13,605 bases of DNA from CAYSBE01 sp046309355 (GTDB lineage Bacteria > Bacteroidota > Bacteroidia > UKL13-3): assembly GCA_046309355.1 (NCBI GenBank), contig JBKCPL010000024.1, positions 1 to 13,605 on the forward strand, read 5' to 3'. Of the stretch, positions 6,870 through 13,605 are shown piece after piece. Positions within the stretch are counted from its first letter, which is position 1. Each line of letters begins with the position of its first letter. A model generated the notes under the pieces. It had not been told where the DNA came from. It searched no databases and saw only the letters and a program-made list of their open reading frames with translations. Made by a program: the position numbers and the translations under genes.

Positions 6870-7666
6870 ACGTTAATGTGTTGCAATAATTCATTGAAAT
6901 ACCGAACACTATGCAACAGCCTGCTTCCGTACCAGCTAAAAAGCTCTCCATCAACACATAAAATTTGAGATTCCGGTAGAACCGCTTGTAATTCTTCTAC
7001 GTGTTGTTGCTTAAATGGATAAGGTTCCGAGGAAAGTAGCACAACCTGCGGATTTAATTGCCGAAGTAACTCATCACTCAACTCCGGGTATCGGGAGAAT
7101 TCATCCTCCAACACATTGATGAGTCCGCATCGCATCAGCATGTCGTTGATAAATGTATGTGCACCGGCCGCCATCCAGGGTTTTCTCCAGATGAGATACA
7201 AAGTACGCTTTGGCGCAGAGGATGTCGCAATAGCATCAAACGCTCTACTGATTTGAGTTGTCAATACGCTTGCTTCACCTGTTTTACCCACAAGCTCACC
7301 TACTCTATGTATCATTTCAAGTGCATCATTCAGATTCTTGATATCACTCATCCACACCGGAAATTCATTTTCGAGGGCCTCGATACGCTGCTTATCGTTT
7401 TCTTCTTTATTGCCAATGATTAAGTCAGGCTGAAGGGCACGAATTTTTTCTATGTTGAAATTTTTTGTACCTCCTACTCTTGGCTTAGTTTGGTGCATAC
7501 TTTGGGGGTGTATGCAAAAAAGTGTTTGTCCTGCCACCTCGTCTTTTAACCCCAAATCATACAGCAATTCAGTTTGCGAAGGCACCAACGAAACTATACG
7601 TTTTGGCATGGCCGGTACGTTAAGTACACGACCCATTTGATCGGTTACTTGCCTGAACATGGGCAT
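6866..7666 (-). CDS. BtuF-like helical-backbone metal receptor, no signal peptide
   Basis: This protein of up to 266 residues has the class III periplasmic-binding fold seen in vitamin B12 and siderophore-binding proteins. It has an N-terminal TDQMGRVLNVPAMPKRIVSLVPSQTELLYDLG (as TDQMGRV...PKRIVSLVPSQTELL, about 8-35), KIRALQPDLIIG (74-85), a long connecting helix (about 112-147) and a C-terminal lobe with LNPQVVLLSSEPYPF. In transport systems this protein binds ligand in the periplasm. Here there is no signal peptide or lipobox, and no ABC permease or ATPase is adjacent. It may be a cytosolic ligand binder or work with components elsewhere. Two ATGs, at 7664-7666 and 7658-7660, are possible starts; a TTG at 7667-7669 is less likely. 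Its stop overlaps the proposed CTG start of the transporter. Confidence 0.85.
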   Translation of the reverse strand: MPMFRQVTDQMGRVLNVPAMPKRIVSLVPSQTELLYDLGLKDEVAGQTLFCIHPQSMHQTKPRVGGTKNFNIEKIRALQPDLIIGNKEENDKQRIEALENEFPVWMSDIKNLNDALEMIHRVGELVGKTGEASVLTTQISRAFDAIATSSAPKRTLYLIWRKPWMAAGAHTFINDMLMRCGLINVLEDEFSRYPELSDELLRQLNPQVVLLSSEPYPFKQQHVEELQAVLPESQILCVDGELFSWYGSRLLHSVRYFNELLQHINV

Positions 7667-7674
7667 CAAAAGTA
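7667..7674 (-). promoter_or_regulatory. Candidate -7 box (TACTTTTG) for the BtuF-like gene
   Basis: On the minus strand TACTTTTG matches TAnnTTTG exactly and directly abuts the ATG at 7666. A T-rich stretch sits about 19 bases upstream (7694-7697, TTTT against consensus TTTG). The predicted start site near 7663 would give a leaderless or near-leaderless mRNA starting at the ATG at 7660. Confidence 0.35.
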
Positions 7675-7729
7675 GGAGAATTGGTTTAGTGTGAAAAAAT
7701 TAATTTTATTTGTCATAAACATCAACACA

Positions 7730-8275
7730 ATGGAAAACAGACAAACCATCACCCAACATGGACTAAAGTGGGGATTAATATCCGGACTGGCCGGCATCAT
7801 TTTATACACCCTTGTTTACGCCATAAACCGCGGCTATCTGGTATCGTTTGGTGTAGGGGCATTCATGTTACTGGTTAGCATTCTGCTGTTGATATACCCC
7901 ATTTACCTGTACCGAAAAGAAAACGGAGGATTGCTTACGTTTAAAGATGCCTTTCTCCTGAGCATACTGATTTTTGCCGGCAGTTCGTTGCTGTCAACCA
8001 TTTATCAGTTTATGCTGTACAATGTTATTGACCCCACCCTTCCCGAATTTATTAAAAACAGTACCATTGAAAAAACGGTAGCCATGATGGAGAAGTTCGG
8101 TGCCGACCAAGAAGCTGTTGACAAAACGCTGGAAGAATTGAATAATCAGGATTTCAACTTCAGCGGAAGCCGATTGGGTCAAAGCTATTTGTTGGGTTTA
8201 CTTTTTGGTGCATTCATTTCGCTGATAGTAGCAGCCATTTTCCGCAAGCAACCCAAACCAGAAGATCACATTTAA
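7730..8275 (+). CDS. DUF4199-family membrane protein
   Basis: This 181-residue integral membrane protein has four predicted helices: about 12-32, 40-60, 72-93 and 150-171. Between helices 3 and 4 lies a soluble loop (about 100-148) rich in charged residues. Length, helix spacing and the GGLLTFKDAF segment before helix 3 match my recollection of DUF4199, a Bacteroidota family of unknown function. The ATG at 7730 is preferred over the GTG at 7691, since the extra 13 residues add nothing family-like. Its TAA overlaps the ATG of the next gene (TAATG), suggesting translational coupling to a membrane-anchored GT2 enzyme. DUF4199 genes are, as I recall, commonly found just before such GT2 genes, so a partnership in lipid-linked sugar handling is a fair guess but unproven. 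Confidence 0.85.
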   Translation: MENRQTITQHGLKWGLISGLAGIILYTLVYAINRGYLVSFGVGAFMLLVSILLLIYPIYLYRKENGGLLTFKDAFLLSILIFAGSSLLSTIYQFMLYNVIDPTLPEFIKNSTIEKTVAMMEKFGADQEAVDKTLEELNNQDFNFSGSRLGQSYLLGLLFGAFISLIVAAIFRKQPKPEDHI

Positions 8276-9237
8276 TGACAACATTCGATATATCGGTTAT
8301 TATTCCATTGTTCAACGAAGACGAGTCGTTGCCGGAGCTTACTGTTTGGATTGAGCGTGTGATGAACGAGAACAACTACTCGTACGAAATTCTATTTATA
8401 GACGATGGAAGTACCGATAAGTCGTGGCAGGTTATTGAAAACCTGCAGCAACAGTACACGGCAGTTAAGGGTATTCGGTTTCGCAGAAATTACGGCAAAT
8501 CAGCTGCGTTAAATGTAGGATTTCAGGAAAGCAAAGGCCGCGTGGTGATAACCATGGATGCCGATATGCAGGATAGTCCGGATGAAATACCCATGCTGTA
8601 TACGCTGATTGAAAATGAAGGCTACGATCTGGTGTCGGGTTGGAAAAAGAAGCGCTTCGACCCTATCAGCAAAACCATACCTACTAAATTATTTAACTGG
8701 GCTACCCGCAAAATGAGCGGACTTGAGCTGCACGATTTCAATTGCGGACTGAAGTCGTACCGCAGTGATGTGGTTAAGAATATTGAGGTGTATAACGAAA
8801 TGCACCGCTATATACCCGTACTGGCTAAGTGGGCAGGCTTTTATAAAATAACGGAGAAAGAGGTTCAGCACCGTGCACGAAAATACGGAACTACGAAGTT
8901 TGGACTCGAGCGATTTGTGAATGGTTTTCTGGATTTGCTCACTATATTTTTTGTGTCGAAGTTTGGCAAAAAACCTATGCACTTTTTTGGTGTATTGGGA
9001 ACATTGTCCTTTTTCACCGGCTTTATCATTACGTGTGTGCTCATAGGCGAAAAAATAGTGAATGCCTACAACATGATTGAACAACGTGGGGTTACTGAGC
9101 AACCTTTGTTTTATCTGGCATTGGTACTGCTTATTGTAGGTGTACAGTTATTCACCGCTGGTTTTATTGGTGAAATGATTTCGCGAAATGCATCGGAACG
9201 GAACATTTACGGCATCAAACAACGAATTGGTTTTTAA
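8275..9237 (+). CDS. GT2 polyprenyl-phosphate glycosyltransferase (GtrB/DPM1-like)
   Basis: This 320-residue protein joins a GT-A catalytic domain (about 5-230) to two C-terminal membrane helices (about 236-258 and 278-301). Catalytic signatures are VIIPLFNEDESLP (8-20), DDGSTD (43-48, nucleotide binding), DADMQD (95-100, metal-binding D-x-D-like motif), DFNCGLKSYR (154-163), EMHRYIPVLAKWAGF (175-189) and HRARKYGTTKFGLERF (199-214). The family moves a sugar from a nucleotide donor to a polyprenyl phosphate on the cytoplasmic face of the inner membrane, making a lipid-linked donor. The sugar cannot be read from the sequence. It starts at an ATG overlapping the DUF4199 stop and is followed three bases later by a GT4 gene, so it is part of an operon. 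Two membrane helices fit the GtrB type. Confidence 0.93.
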   Translation: MTTFDISVIIPLFNEDESLPELTVWIERVMNENNYSYEILFIDDGSTDKSWQVIENLQQQYTAVKGIRFRRNYGKSAALNVGFQESKGRVVITMDADMQDSPDEIPMLYTLIENEGYDLVSGWKKKRFDPISKTIPTKLFNWATRKMSGLELHDFNCGLKSYRSDVVKNIEVYNEMHRYIPVLAKWAGFYKITEKEVQHRARKYGTTKFGLERFVNGFLDLLTIFFVSKFGKKPMHFFGVLGTLSFFTGFIITCVLIGEKIVNAYNMIEQRGVTEQPLFYLALVLLIVGVQLFTAGFIGEMISRNASERNIYGIKQRIGF

Positions 9238-9240
9238 GCG

Positions 9241-10368
9241 GTGAGCAAAATACTCATAGTCGGTCCGGCTTATCCGCTACGTGGCGGCCTGGCTACTTAC
9301 AATGAGCGTCTGGCACGCGAGTTTCAGGCAATGGGGCACACTTGCCATATCCTGAGTTTTTCACTGCAGTACCCTTCGTTATTATTTCCAGGCAAAACAC
9401 AATACTCTACCGATACTGCACCCGATGATTTATTTATAATGAGCGAAATCAATTCTATTAATCCGATAAATTGGATTAAGGTGGGTAATCGTATCAAAAA
9501 AGATAAGTATGATTTGGTGGTATTTCGCTACTGGATGAGTTTTATGGCTCCTGCTTTTGGAACATTAGCACGCAGAATAAAAAGCAATGGTCACACAAAA
9601 ATTATTGCCATCACCGACAATTTATTTCCGCACGAAAAACGTTTTTTCGACAGTGCATTTACACGTTTTTTCATACCTCAATGTGATGCCTACCTGACCA
9701 TGTCGCACTCGGTTCAAAAGCAATTGAGCCAATACGTGCCGGGTAAAAAAATAACCTATACGCCACATCCTATGTACGACATGTTTGGTCCGAAAATGGA
9801 TAGTGCCGATGCACGCAAAAAATTAAATCTGGATGTGAATGGACGGTATTTATTGTTCTTCGGATTTATTCGAAAATACAAAGGACTGGGATTGCTCCTG
9901 GATGCTATTGCCGATGAACGGATAAGGCAACTGAATATGAAGCTGATTGTAGCCGGAGAGTTTTACGAAGATGCCCAACCCTACCTGGATCAGATAAAAG
10001 CGCATGGACTCGAAAATCAAATTTTACTACATACCGATTTCATCCCCAACAATGAAGTGGCTGCTTATTTCAGCGCATCAGATGCCGTGATACAACCCTA
10101 CCTCCATGCTACACAAAGTGGTGTTACCCAAATAGCATATTACTACAATAAGCCCATGATTGTAACCAATGTTGGCGGTTTAGCTGAATTGGTTCCGGAT
10201 GGAGAAGCTGGATATGTGTGCGATGTAAACGCAACCCGAATTGCCGATGCTATCGTAAAGTTTTATACTGTTGCCGATTGGAAAGCGTTTGAAGTATCGC
10301 TTGAGCGTGAAAAACAAAAATTTACTTGGGCTACTGTTTGTAAAGAATTGCTAAAGCTGGCTGAATGA
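9241..10368 (+). CDS. GT4-type glycosyltransferase, GTG start
   Basis: This 375-residue GT-B-fold glycosyltransferase has an N-terminal Rossmann lobe opening with ILIVGPAYPLRGGLATYNERLA (as GPAYPLRGG, 8-16), and a C-terminal donor lobe with LLFFGFIRKYKGLGLLL (204-220), LIVAGEFYED (235-244), ATQSGVTQIAYYYNKPMIVT (290-309) and NVGGLAEL (310-317). The usual GT4 donor motif E-x7-E is not present in standard form; Gln291 and Gln297 lie in the corresponding loop, as I recall for a subgroup of Bacteroidota enzymes. The GTG at 9241 is the start, since the glycine-rich GPAYPLRGG loop lies right after it and no ATG fits. The gene begins three bases after the GT2 stop and overlaps the next gene by ATGA. 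It probably extends a lipid-linked or cell-surface glycan in the cytoplasm; donor and acceptor are unknown. Confidence 0.9.
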   Translation: MSKILIVGPAYPLRGGLATYNERLAREFQAMGHTCHILSFSLQYPSLLFPGKTQYSTDTAPDDLFIMSEINSINPINWIKVGNRIKKDKYDLVVFRYWMSFMAPAFGTLARRIKSNGHTKIIAITDNLFPHEKRFFDSAFTRFFIPQCDAYLTMSHSVQKQLSQYVPGKKITYTPHPMYDMFGPKMDSADARKKLNLDVNGRYLLFFGFIRKYKGLGLLLDAIADERIRQLNMKLIVAGEFYEDAQPYLDQIKAHGLENQILLHTDFIPNNEVAAYFSASDAVIQPYLHATQSGVTQIAYYYNKPMIVTNVGGLAELVPDGEAGYVCDVNATRIADAIVKFYTVADWKAFEVSLEREKQKFTWATVCKELLKLAE

Positions 10369-11507
10369 AAAACCATACACGCACACGTATTTGTCATTTT
10401 GCCAGTGTTCACACTACCGATGATACACGTGTGTTTCATCGAGAGTGTGTATCGATGGCCAGGTACTTTGATGTACATCTTATTGCCATTGGTAAACAAT
10501 CGGGATTGATACATGGAGTACATGTTACTGCAGTACCTACGCCAAAAACTCGGCTACACCGGCTACTCTTTACCACCTGGGTTGTTTTTTTAAAAGCATT
10601 ACGCGTGAATGCACGCATCTATCATATTCATGATGCTGAACTTCTCCCCTTCGGTATTTTGCTTTCGCTTTTGGGCAAAAAAGTAATTTACGATATACAT
10701 GAAAATACCTATGAAGACATCAGGCATAAACCCTGGATTCCTCGGTATATAAAGTTTTTTGCATCGCGCATATACAGGTTTACAGAGTGGGTAGCATCGT
10801 GGTATATGCATTTCATACTTGTAATTGCCAAGCCCGAATTGGCTTCGTGTTTTCGCACCCGAAGATTCAGCATCATTCAAAACTACGCAGATATAACCGA
10901 GCTGAAACCGTATAGGGTCAACAAGCGTTCGGCACTAAACGACAATACACTTTTTTACATGGGTACGGTGCACGATATGTATTACAATTTTAACACCGTA
11001 GTGGAAGCGATAGCCTTACTGAAAAAACGCGGAACACGTATACATCTGAAAGTAGCAGGATTCTCTCGTAAATACGAGCAATTTGACCTGCCCCTGCTTC
11101 GTGCATACGATAGTGTAAAGAATCAAATACAATTTTTAGGATACCAGTCACCGGAAGATGCATACAAACACTCCATGAGTTGTAAGCTAGCACTGTGTCT
11201 AAAAAACCAGCCCGCTCCTATTTTAGTTTCACACGAACGAAAGTTCTTTGAGTACATGGCGTTGGGCATGCCTTTCATCTGCTGCGATTCACACATATAT
11301 ACCGATGTATTGAAAAAGTATAAAGCAGGTATAGCTATTGACCTAAGTAATGCCTCTGCATTAGCCGATACCATAGTGTTTGCACTTTCACATCCGGATA
11401 AACTCGATAGCATGCAAAACGAAGGGATACGGGCATCCGAGAGTGAATACAACTGGGAAAGTCAGCAACGTATTTTAGCTGAGTTGTATACCTCAATGAT
11501 TCATTAG
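10365..11507 (+). CDS. GT4-like glycosyltransferase
   Basis: This 380-residue GT-B-fold protein has HIHDAELLP (88-96) and VIYDIHENTYEDIR (107-120) in the N-terminal lobe. The C-terminal lobe has FYMGTVHDMYYNF (197-209), HLKVAGF (227-233), IQFLGYQSPEDAY (255-267) and HERKFFEYMALGMPFIC (290-306), the last matching the K-xx-EYMA-x-GxP nucleotide-sugar binding motif of GT4 enzymes. No membrane helix is convincing, so it is probably cytoplasmic or peripheral. Its ATG overlaps the stop of the previous GT4 gene as ATGA, indicating coupling, and it closes the four-gene unit that begins at 7730. It shares little visible sequence with the preceding GT4 protein, so the pair is unlikely to be a recent duplication and probably adds different sugars. 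Confidence 0.9.
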   Translation: MKNHTRTRICHFASVHTTDDTRVFHRECVSMARYFDVHLIAIGKQSGLIHGVHVTAVPTPKTRLHRLLFTTWVVFLKALRVNARIYHIHDAELLPFGILLSLLGKKVIYDIHENTYEDIRHKPWIPRYIKFFASRIYRFTEWVASWYMHFILVIAKPELASCFRTRRFSIIQNYADITELKPYRVNKRSALNDNTLFYMGTVHDMYYNFNTVVEAIALLKKRGTRIHLKVAGFSRKYEQFDLPLLRAYDSVKNQIQFLGYQSPEDAYKHSMSCKLALCLKNQPAPILVSHERKFFEYMALGMPFICCDSHIYTDVLKKYKAGIAIDLSNASALADTIVFALSHPDKLDSMQNEGIRASESEYNWESQQRILAELYTSMIH

Positions 11508-11543
11508 CATGTAGAAAAAACCACCACAGCTACAAGTTCACAA

Positions 11544-12386
11544 TTAAAGTTCATTTATTTTTACCTGATTCTGCAAGCGTATTCCTTTTTCAGTGGTATG
11601 AACCGTACAGGCTTCATTCAGCGGATCATGCTCAAAGAACAGAATATATTTTTCTGATTGTGCCGCCTCTTGTAAAACCTCCGTTTTTTCTTGCATCGTC
11701 ATAAGCGGGCGCACATCATAGCCCATCACGTACGGCACGGGAATGTGAGCCTGAGTAGGAATCATATCAGCCAGATAAGTGATGGTGTATTGCTTATACT
11801 GAATAACCGGATGAAGCATTCCGCCTGTATGTCCGTTCGAAAATCGGAGGCGGATGCTATCATGAAGTGAAAAATGCTCATCTATAAGTTTGAGTTGTCC
11901 GCTTTCCTGTATAGGCAAAATATTCTCCTTGAGAAAAGAAGCTTTCTCTCTGGCATTAGGCTTCATGGCTTCTTCCCAGTGCTGTTGTGCAACATAATAC
12001 GTAGCTTTCGGAAAAGCAGTTTTGTAAGCCGTTCGGCCGGCATTCCATTCTATACTTCCCCCGCAGTGGTCGAAGTGCAAGTGCGTGATGACCATATCCG
12101 TTATATCGTTTCTACTGAAACCCAGCTTATTCAACGAATTGTCCAGTGAGTGTGTACCGTGCAGATAGTAATGGCCGAAAAACTTTTCGTCCTGTTTATT
12201 TCCAATTCCATTGTCAATTAAAATTAACCGGTTTCCGTCTTCTATAAGCAGGCATCGCATAGCCAAACTAATCATATTAGTATCGTCAGCTGGGTTCAGC
12301 TTATTCCAGATGACTTTTGGTACTACGCCAAACATGGCGCCTCCATCCAATTTAAAATGGCCGGTTTCTATCGTGTGTAGTTTCAT
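11544..12386 (-). CDS. Metallo-beta-lactamase-fold hydrolase
   Basis: This 280-residue protein has a complete two-zinc MBL site: THLHFDHCGG with His102-x-His104-x-Asp106-His107, His186 in GHTGGM, Asp207 in YLADMIP and His253 in FFEHDP. The N-terminal half starts with MKLHTIETGHFKLDGGAMFG and has a strand-turn pattern (LILIDNGIG) typical of the YtnP/AHL-lactonase-like branch. Enzymes of this branch open lactones or hydrolyse other esters. Whether this one degrades N-acyl-homoserine lactones or a cell metabolite cannot be told from sequence. No signal peptide is seen, so it should be cytoplasmic. It converges with the glycosyltransferase unit (36 bases between stops) and diverges from the transporter gene; no functional link to either is evident. 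Confidence 0.92.
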   Translation of the reverse strand: MKLHTIETGHFKLDGGAMFGVVPKVIWNKLNPADDTNMISLAMRCLLIEDGNRLILIDNGIGNKQDEKFFGHYYLHGTHSLDNSLNKLGFSRNDITDMVITHLHFDHCGGSIEWNAGRTAYKTAFPKATYYVAQQHWEEAMKPNAREKASFLKENILPIQESGQLKLIDEHFSLHDSIRLRFSNGHTGGMLHPVIQYKQYTITYLADMIPTQAHIPVPYVMGYDVRPLMTMQEKTEVLQEAAQSEKYILFFEHDPLNEACTVHTTEKGIRLQNQVKINEL

Positions 12387-12418
12387 GCAGTAGCGTATAA
12401 CATGTTTTGGTTTTCCAT

Positions 12419-12432
12419 CTTCGAAGTTCGAA
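12419..12432. promoter_or_regulatory. Tandem TTCGAA palindromes in the divergent MBL/QPT region
   Basis: Two TTCGAA palindromes lie 7 bp apart (12420-12425 and 12427-12432), the first within the 8-bp palindrome CTTCGAAG. They sit in the 95-base region between two divergent genes. A TAAATTCG box (one mismatch to TAnnTTTG) on the minus strand at 12429-12436 overlaps them. An operator is possible but this is weak evidence. Confidence 0.2.
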
Positions 12433-12481
12433 TTTAGCTACAATCCACCAACTTTATTCTACTTTCGCTGCTGCTCATCAC

Positions 12482-13243
12482 ATGATTAAAGAATCAAAAC
12501 GAACTATATTGTTTTTAGTGCTTGGCTCATTTTTTATTGCCAATGCCCTTATTGCTGAATTTATAGGAGTAAAAATTTTCTCGCTTGAAAAAACCCTGGG
12601 CTTTTCACCGCTGCAACTAAATGTATTGGGATACGACTTATCGCTAAACCTTACTGCCGGAGTGTTGCTGTGGCCACTGGTATTTGTGATGACGGATATC
12701 ATTAACGAATATTTTGGACGCAACGGGGTAAGGCTTTACTCCTACATTGCTGCAATACTTGTAGCCTACGCCTTTGGCATCGTATATTTTACCATGGGCC
12801 TCACTCCTGCCGATTTCTGGATCATGCGCGAAACCGAATTCGGACAAGTAAATATGCAGGCGGCATTCAATACTGTCTTTGGTCAGGGATTATGGATTAT
12901 TATCGGTTCGCTCACCGCATTTCTGGTTGGTCAGTTGATTGATGTATGGACGTTTCATGTCATAAAGAAACGTACAGGCAACAAAGCATTGTGGCTGCGT
13001 GCTACAGGCAGTACGTTGGTATCACAATTCATAGATAGTTTTGTAGTACTGTTTATTGCATTTAAGCTGGGTGCAGGCTGGGAAACCAAACTGGTACTGG
13101 CTATAGGTGTGGTAAACTATTGTTACAAATTTGCTGTAGCACTGTTACTTACTCCGCTGCTGTATGTGCTGCATTCGGTAATTGACAGGTATTTGGGGAA
13201 AGAACTGGCCGAGAAAATGATGGCCGAAGCGCATGCGGATTGA
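12482..13243 (+). CDS. Queuosine precursor transporter (YhhQ family)
   Basis: This 253-residue membrane protein resembles the YhhQ/queuosine-precursor-transporter family, which imports the 7-deazaguanine precursors (preQ0/preQ1) used to make queuosine in tRNA. Family landmarks are FFIANALIAEFIGVKIF (about 17-33), WPLVFVMTDIINEYFGRNG (as MTDIINEYFG, 70-79), QLIDVWTFHVIKKRT (151-165), LRATGSTLVSQFIDSFVVLF (172-191) and NYCYKFAVALLLTPLLYVL (212-230). At least six hydrophobic helices are visible. The ATG at 12482 (MIKESKR) is preferred; a TTG at 12407 would add 25 residues of no family character. It diverges from the MBL gene over a 95-base region and has no queuosine biosynthesis gene beside it, which is common. 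Confidence 0.93.
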   Translation: MIKESKRTILFLVLGSFFIANALIAEFIGVKIFSLEKTLGFSPLQLNVLGYDLSLNLTAGVLLWPLVFVMTDIINEYFGRNGVRLYSYIAAILVAYAFGIVYFTMGLTPADFWIMRETEFGQVNMQAAFNTVFGQGLWIIIGSLTAFLVGQLIDVWTFHVIKKRTGNKALWLRATGSTLVSQFIDSFVVLFIAFKLGAGWETKLVLAIGVVNYCYKFAVALLLTPLLYVLHSVIDRYLGKELAEKMMAEAHAD

Positions 13244-13320
13244 TTTGTTTAAGAGGTGAGACGGGAGAAGTAAGAAGTAAGAAGTAAGACAAAAGACGGG
13301 AGACGGGAGACGAGAGAAAC

Positions 13321-13370
13321 GAGAGTTGAGAGATAGTTCAACTTCGTGGTTCGCTGTGAGCGCTGTGGTT
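13321..13370. repeat. 50-bp direct repeat, copy 1
   Basis: This copy begins GAGAGTTGAGAGATAG and ends GCGCTGTGGTT. It matches copy 2 at 49 of 50 positions, with an offset of 120 bases. Its final part carries the 9-nt tandem TCGCTGTGA-GCGCTGTGG at 13351-13368. Confidence 0.9.
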
Positions 13371-13440
13371 TTTTGAGTAGATGAAAGAGGTAAGAAGTAA
13401 GACAGAAGACGAGAGACGGGAGACGCGAGAAACGAGAAGC

Positions 13441-13490
13441 GAGAGTTGAGAGATAGTTCAACTTCGTGGTTCGCTGTGTGCGCTGTGGTT
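13441..13490. repeat. 50-bp direct repeat, copy 2
   Basis: This copy differs from copy 1 only at 13479 (T instead of A) and ends with TCGCTGTGT-GCGCTGTGG-TT. It is followed by AAAAATAGC rather than the TTTTGAG that follows copy 1, so the homology ends sharply after GGTT. Confidence 0.9.
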
Positions 13491-13533
13491 AAAAATAGCT
13501 AAAGACAATTACACAATGTAAAGCAAAAATCCT

Positions 13534-13574
13534 CTCCGCGTGTTACTCCGTGTATCGCTGTGTTCGCTGTGGTT
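13534..13574. repeat. Diverged third repeat with 9-nt units
   Basis: The stretch reads as imperfect 9-nt units: CTCCGCGTG, then after TTA CTCCGTGTA, TCGCTGTGT and TCGCTGTGG, followed by TTAAAA. The last two units match the dimer that ends copies 1 and 2. It lacks the GAGAGTTGAGAG part, so only the terminal module is shared. Confidence 0.7.
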
Positions 13575-13605
13575 AAAAAAATAAAACTCTTATCTACCTT
13601 ATCAA

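Larger units (their letters stand above)
13244..13605. repeat. Intergenic repeat block with 120-bp period
   Basis: This 362-base stretch at the window's right end has no credible gene. It starts with purine-rich simple repeats: GAAGTAA units at 13267-13289 and GAGACGGGAGACG-type units at 13305-13317, echoed at 13391-13440. It continues with a 50-bp segment present at 13321-13370 and 13441-13490, exactly 120 bases apart and identical except at one base (A13359 versus T13479). Each copy ends in a dimer of a 9-nt unit, NCGCTGTGN followed by NCGCTGTGG-TT, and a third, more diverged copy of this dimer is at 13555-13574. The 70-codon open frame on the minus strand here is a by-product of the repeats. 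The element may continue beyond the window. Confidence 0.85.

Noticed and set aside
6866..6875. Fusion of the BtuF-like and DMT proteins by programmed frameshift
   Set aside because: The TGA of the first gene and an in-frame TAA of the second frame lie side by side, and there is no slippery sequence. A CTG start in a coupled junction is simpler.
13249..13461. 70-codon open frame on the minus strand
   Set aside because: It is formed by the purine-rich repeats read in antisense (SRLPS / LTSY units) and has no independent coding signal.
13244..13605. CRISPR array
   Set aside because: Only two long copies with 120-bp period plus a partial third, no uniform short repeat-spacer pattern, and no cas genes in the window.

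Overview
The window looks like the chromosome of a member of the Bacteroidota, probably a Cytophagales-type environmental bacterium. The evidence is taxonomic flavour only. It contains a DUF4199 membrane protein, a DUF7009-type protein beside FdhD, a Bacteroidota-style Gre-like factor with an SSAGDKHET motif, and a RhlE-type DEAD-box helicase. Initiation regions mostly lack Shine-Dalgarno sequences, and there are some TAnnTTTG-like -7 boxes. No 16S or other marker gene is present. Gene density is high, with no phage, insertion sequence, CRISPR array, tRNA or rRNA.

Layout. (1) 1-168: C-terminal remnant, cut by the window edge, of a LuxR-type HTH regulator. (2) 283-1524, minus: DEAD-box RNA helicase. 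(3) 1525-1848: 324-base intergenic region with a 15-bp perfect palindrome, a -7-like box and a possible 42-codon ORF. (4) 1849-5979: molybdenum/tungsten oxidoreductase neighbourhood with fdhD (+), a DUF7009-like gene (+), a Gre-like factor (-) and a YdeP/FdhF-type oxidoreductase (+). The Gre-like and YdeP-like genes diverge from start codons only 13 bases apart. (5) 5976-7666, minus: a cytosolic-looking BtuF-like binding protein, then an EamA/DMT transporter whose first membrane helix lies upstream of any ATG, GTG or TTG in frame. (6) 7730-11507, plus: a four-gene unit of DUF4199 protein, GtrB-like GT2 with two C-terminal membrane helices, and two GT4-type glycosyltransferases, joined by TAATG, a 3-base gap and ATGA. 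(7) 11544-12386, minus: metallo-beta-lactamase-fold hydrolase. (8) 12482-13243, plus: queuosine-precursor transporter. (9) 13244-13605: non-coding repeat block with a 120-bp-period duplication and three copies of a 9-nt tandem motif.

How it fits together. FdhD activates formate-dehydrogenase-like enzymes, so fdhD and the YdeP-like gene probably form one functional unit, with the DUF7009 protein as a plausible accessory. The glycosyltransferase unit probably builds a lipid-linked surface or exported glycan. The other genes are housekeeping or solitary metabolic functions. I found no convincing new defence or mobile system. The most unusual points are the DMT gene without a canonical start, the tightly packed divergent and convergent junctions around the YdeP-like gene, the palindromic region before fdhD, and the repeat block at the right end.
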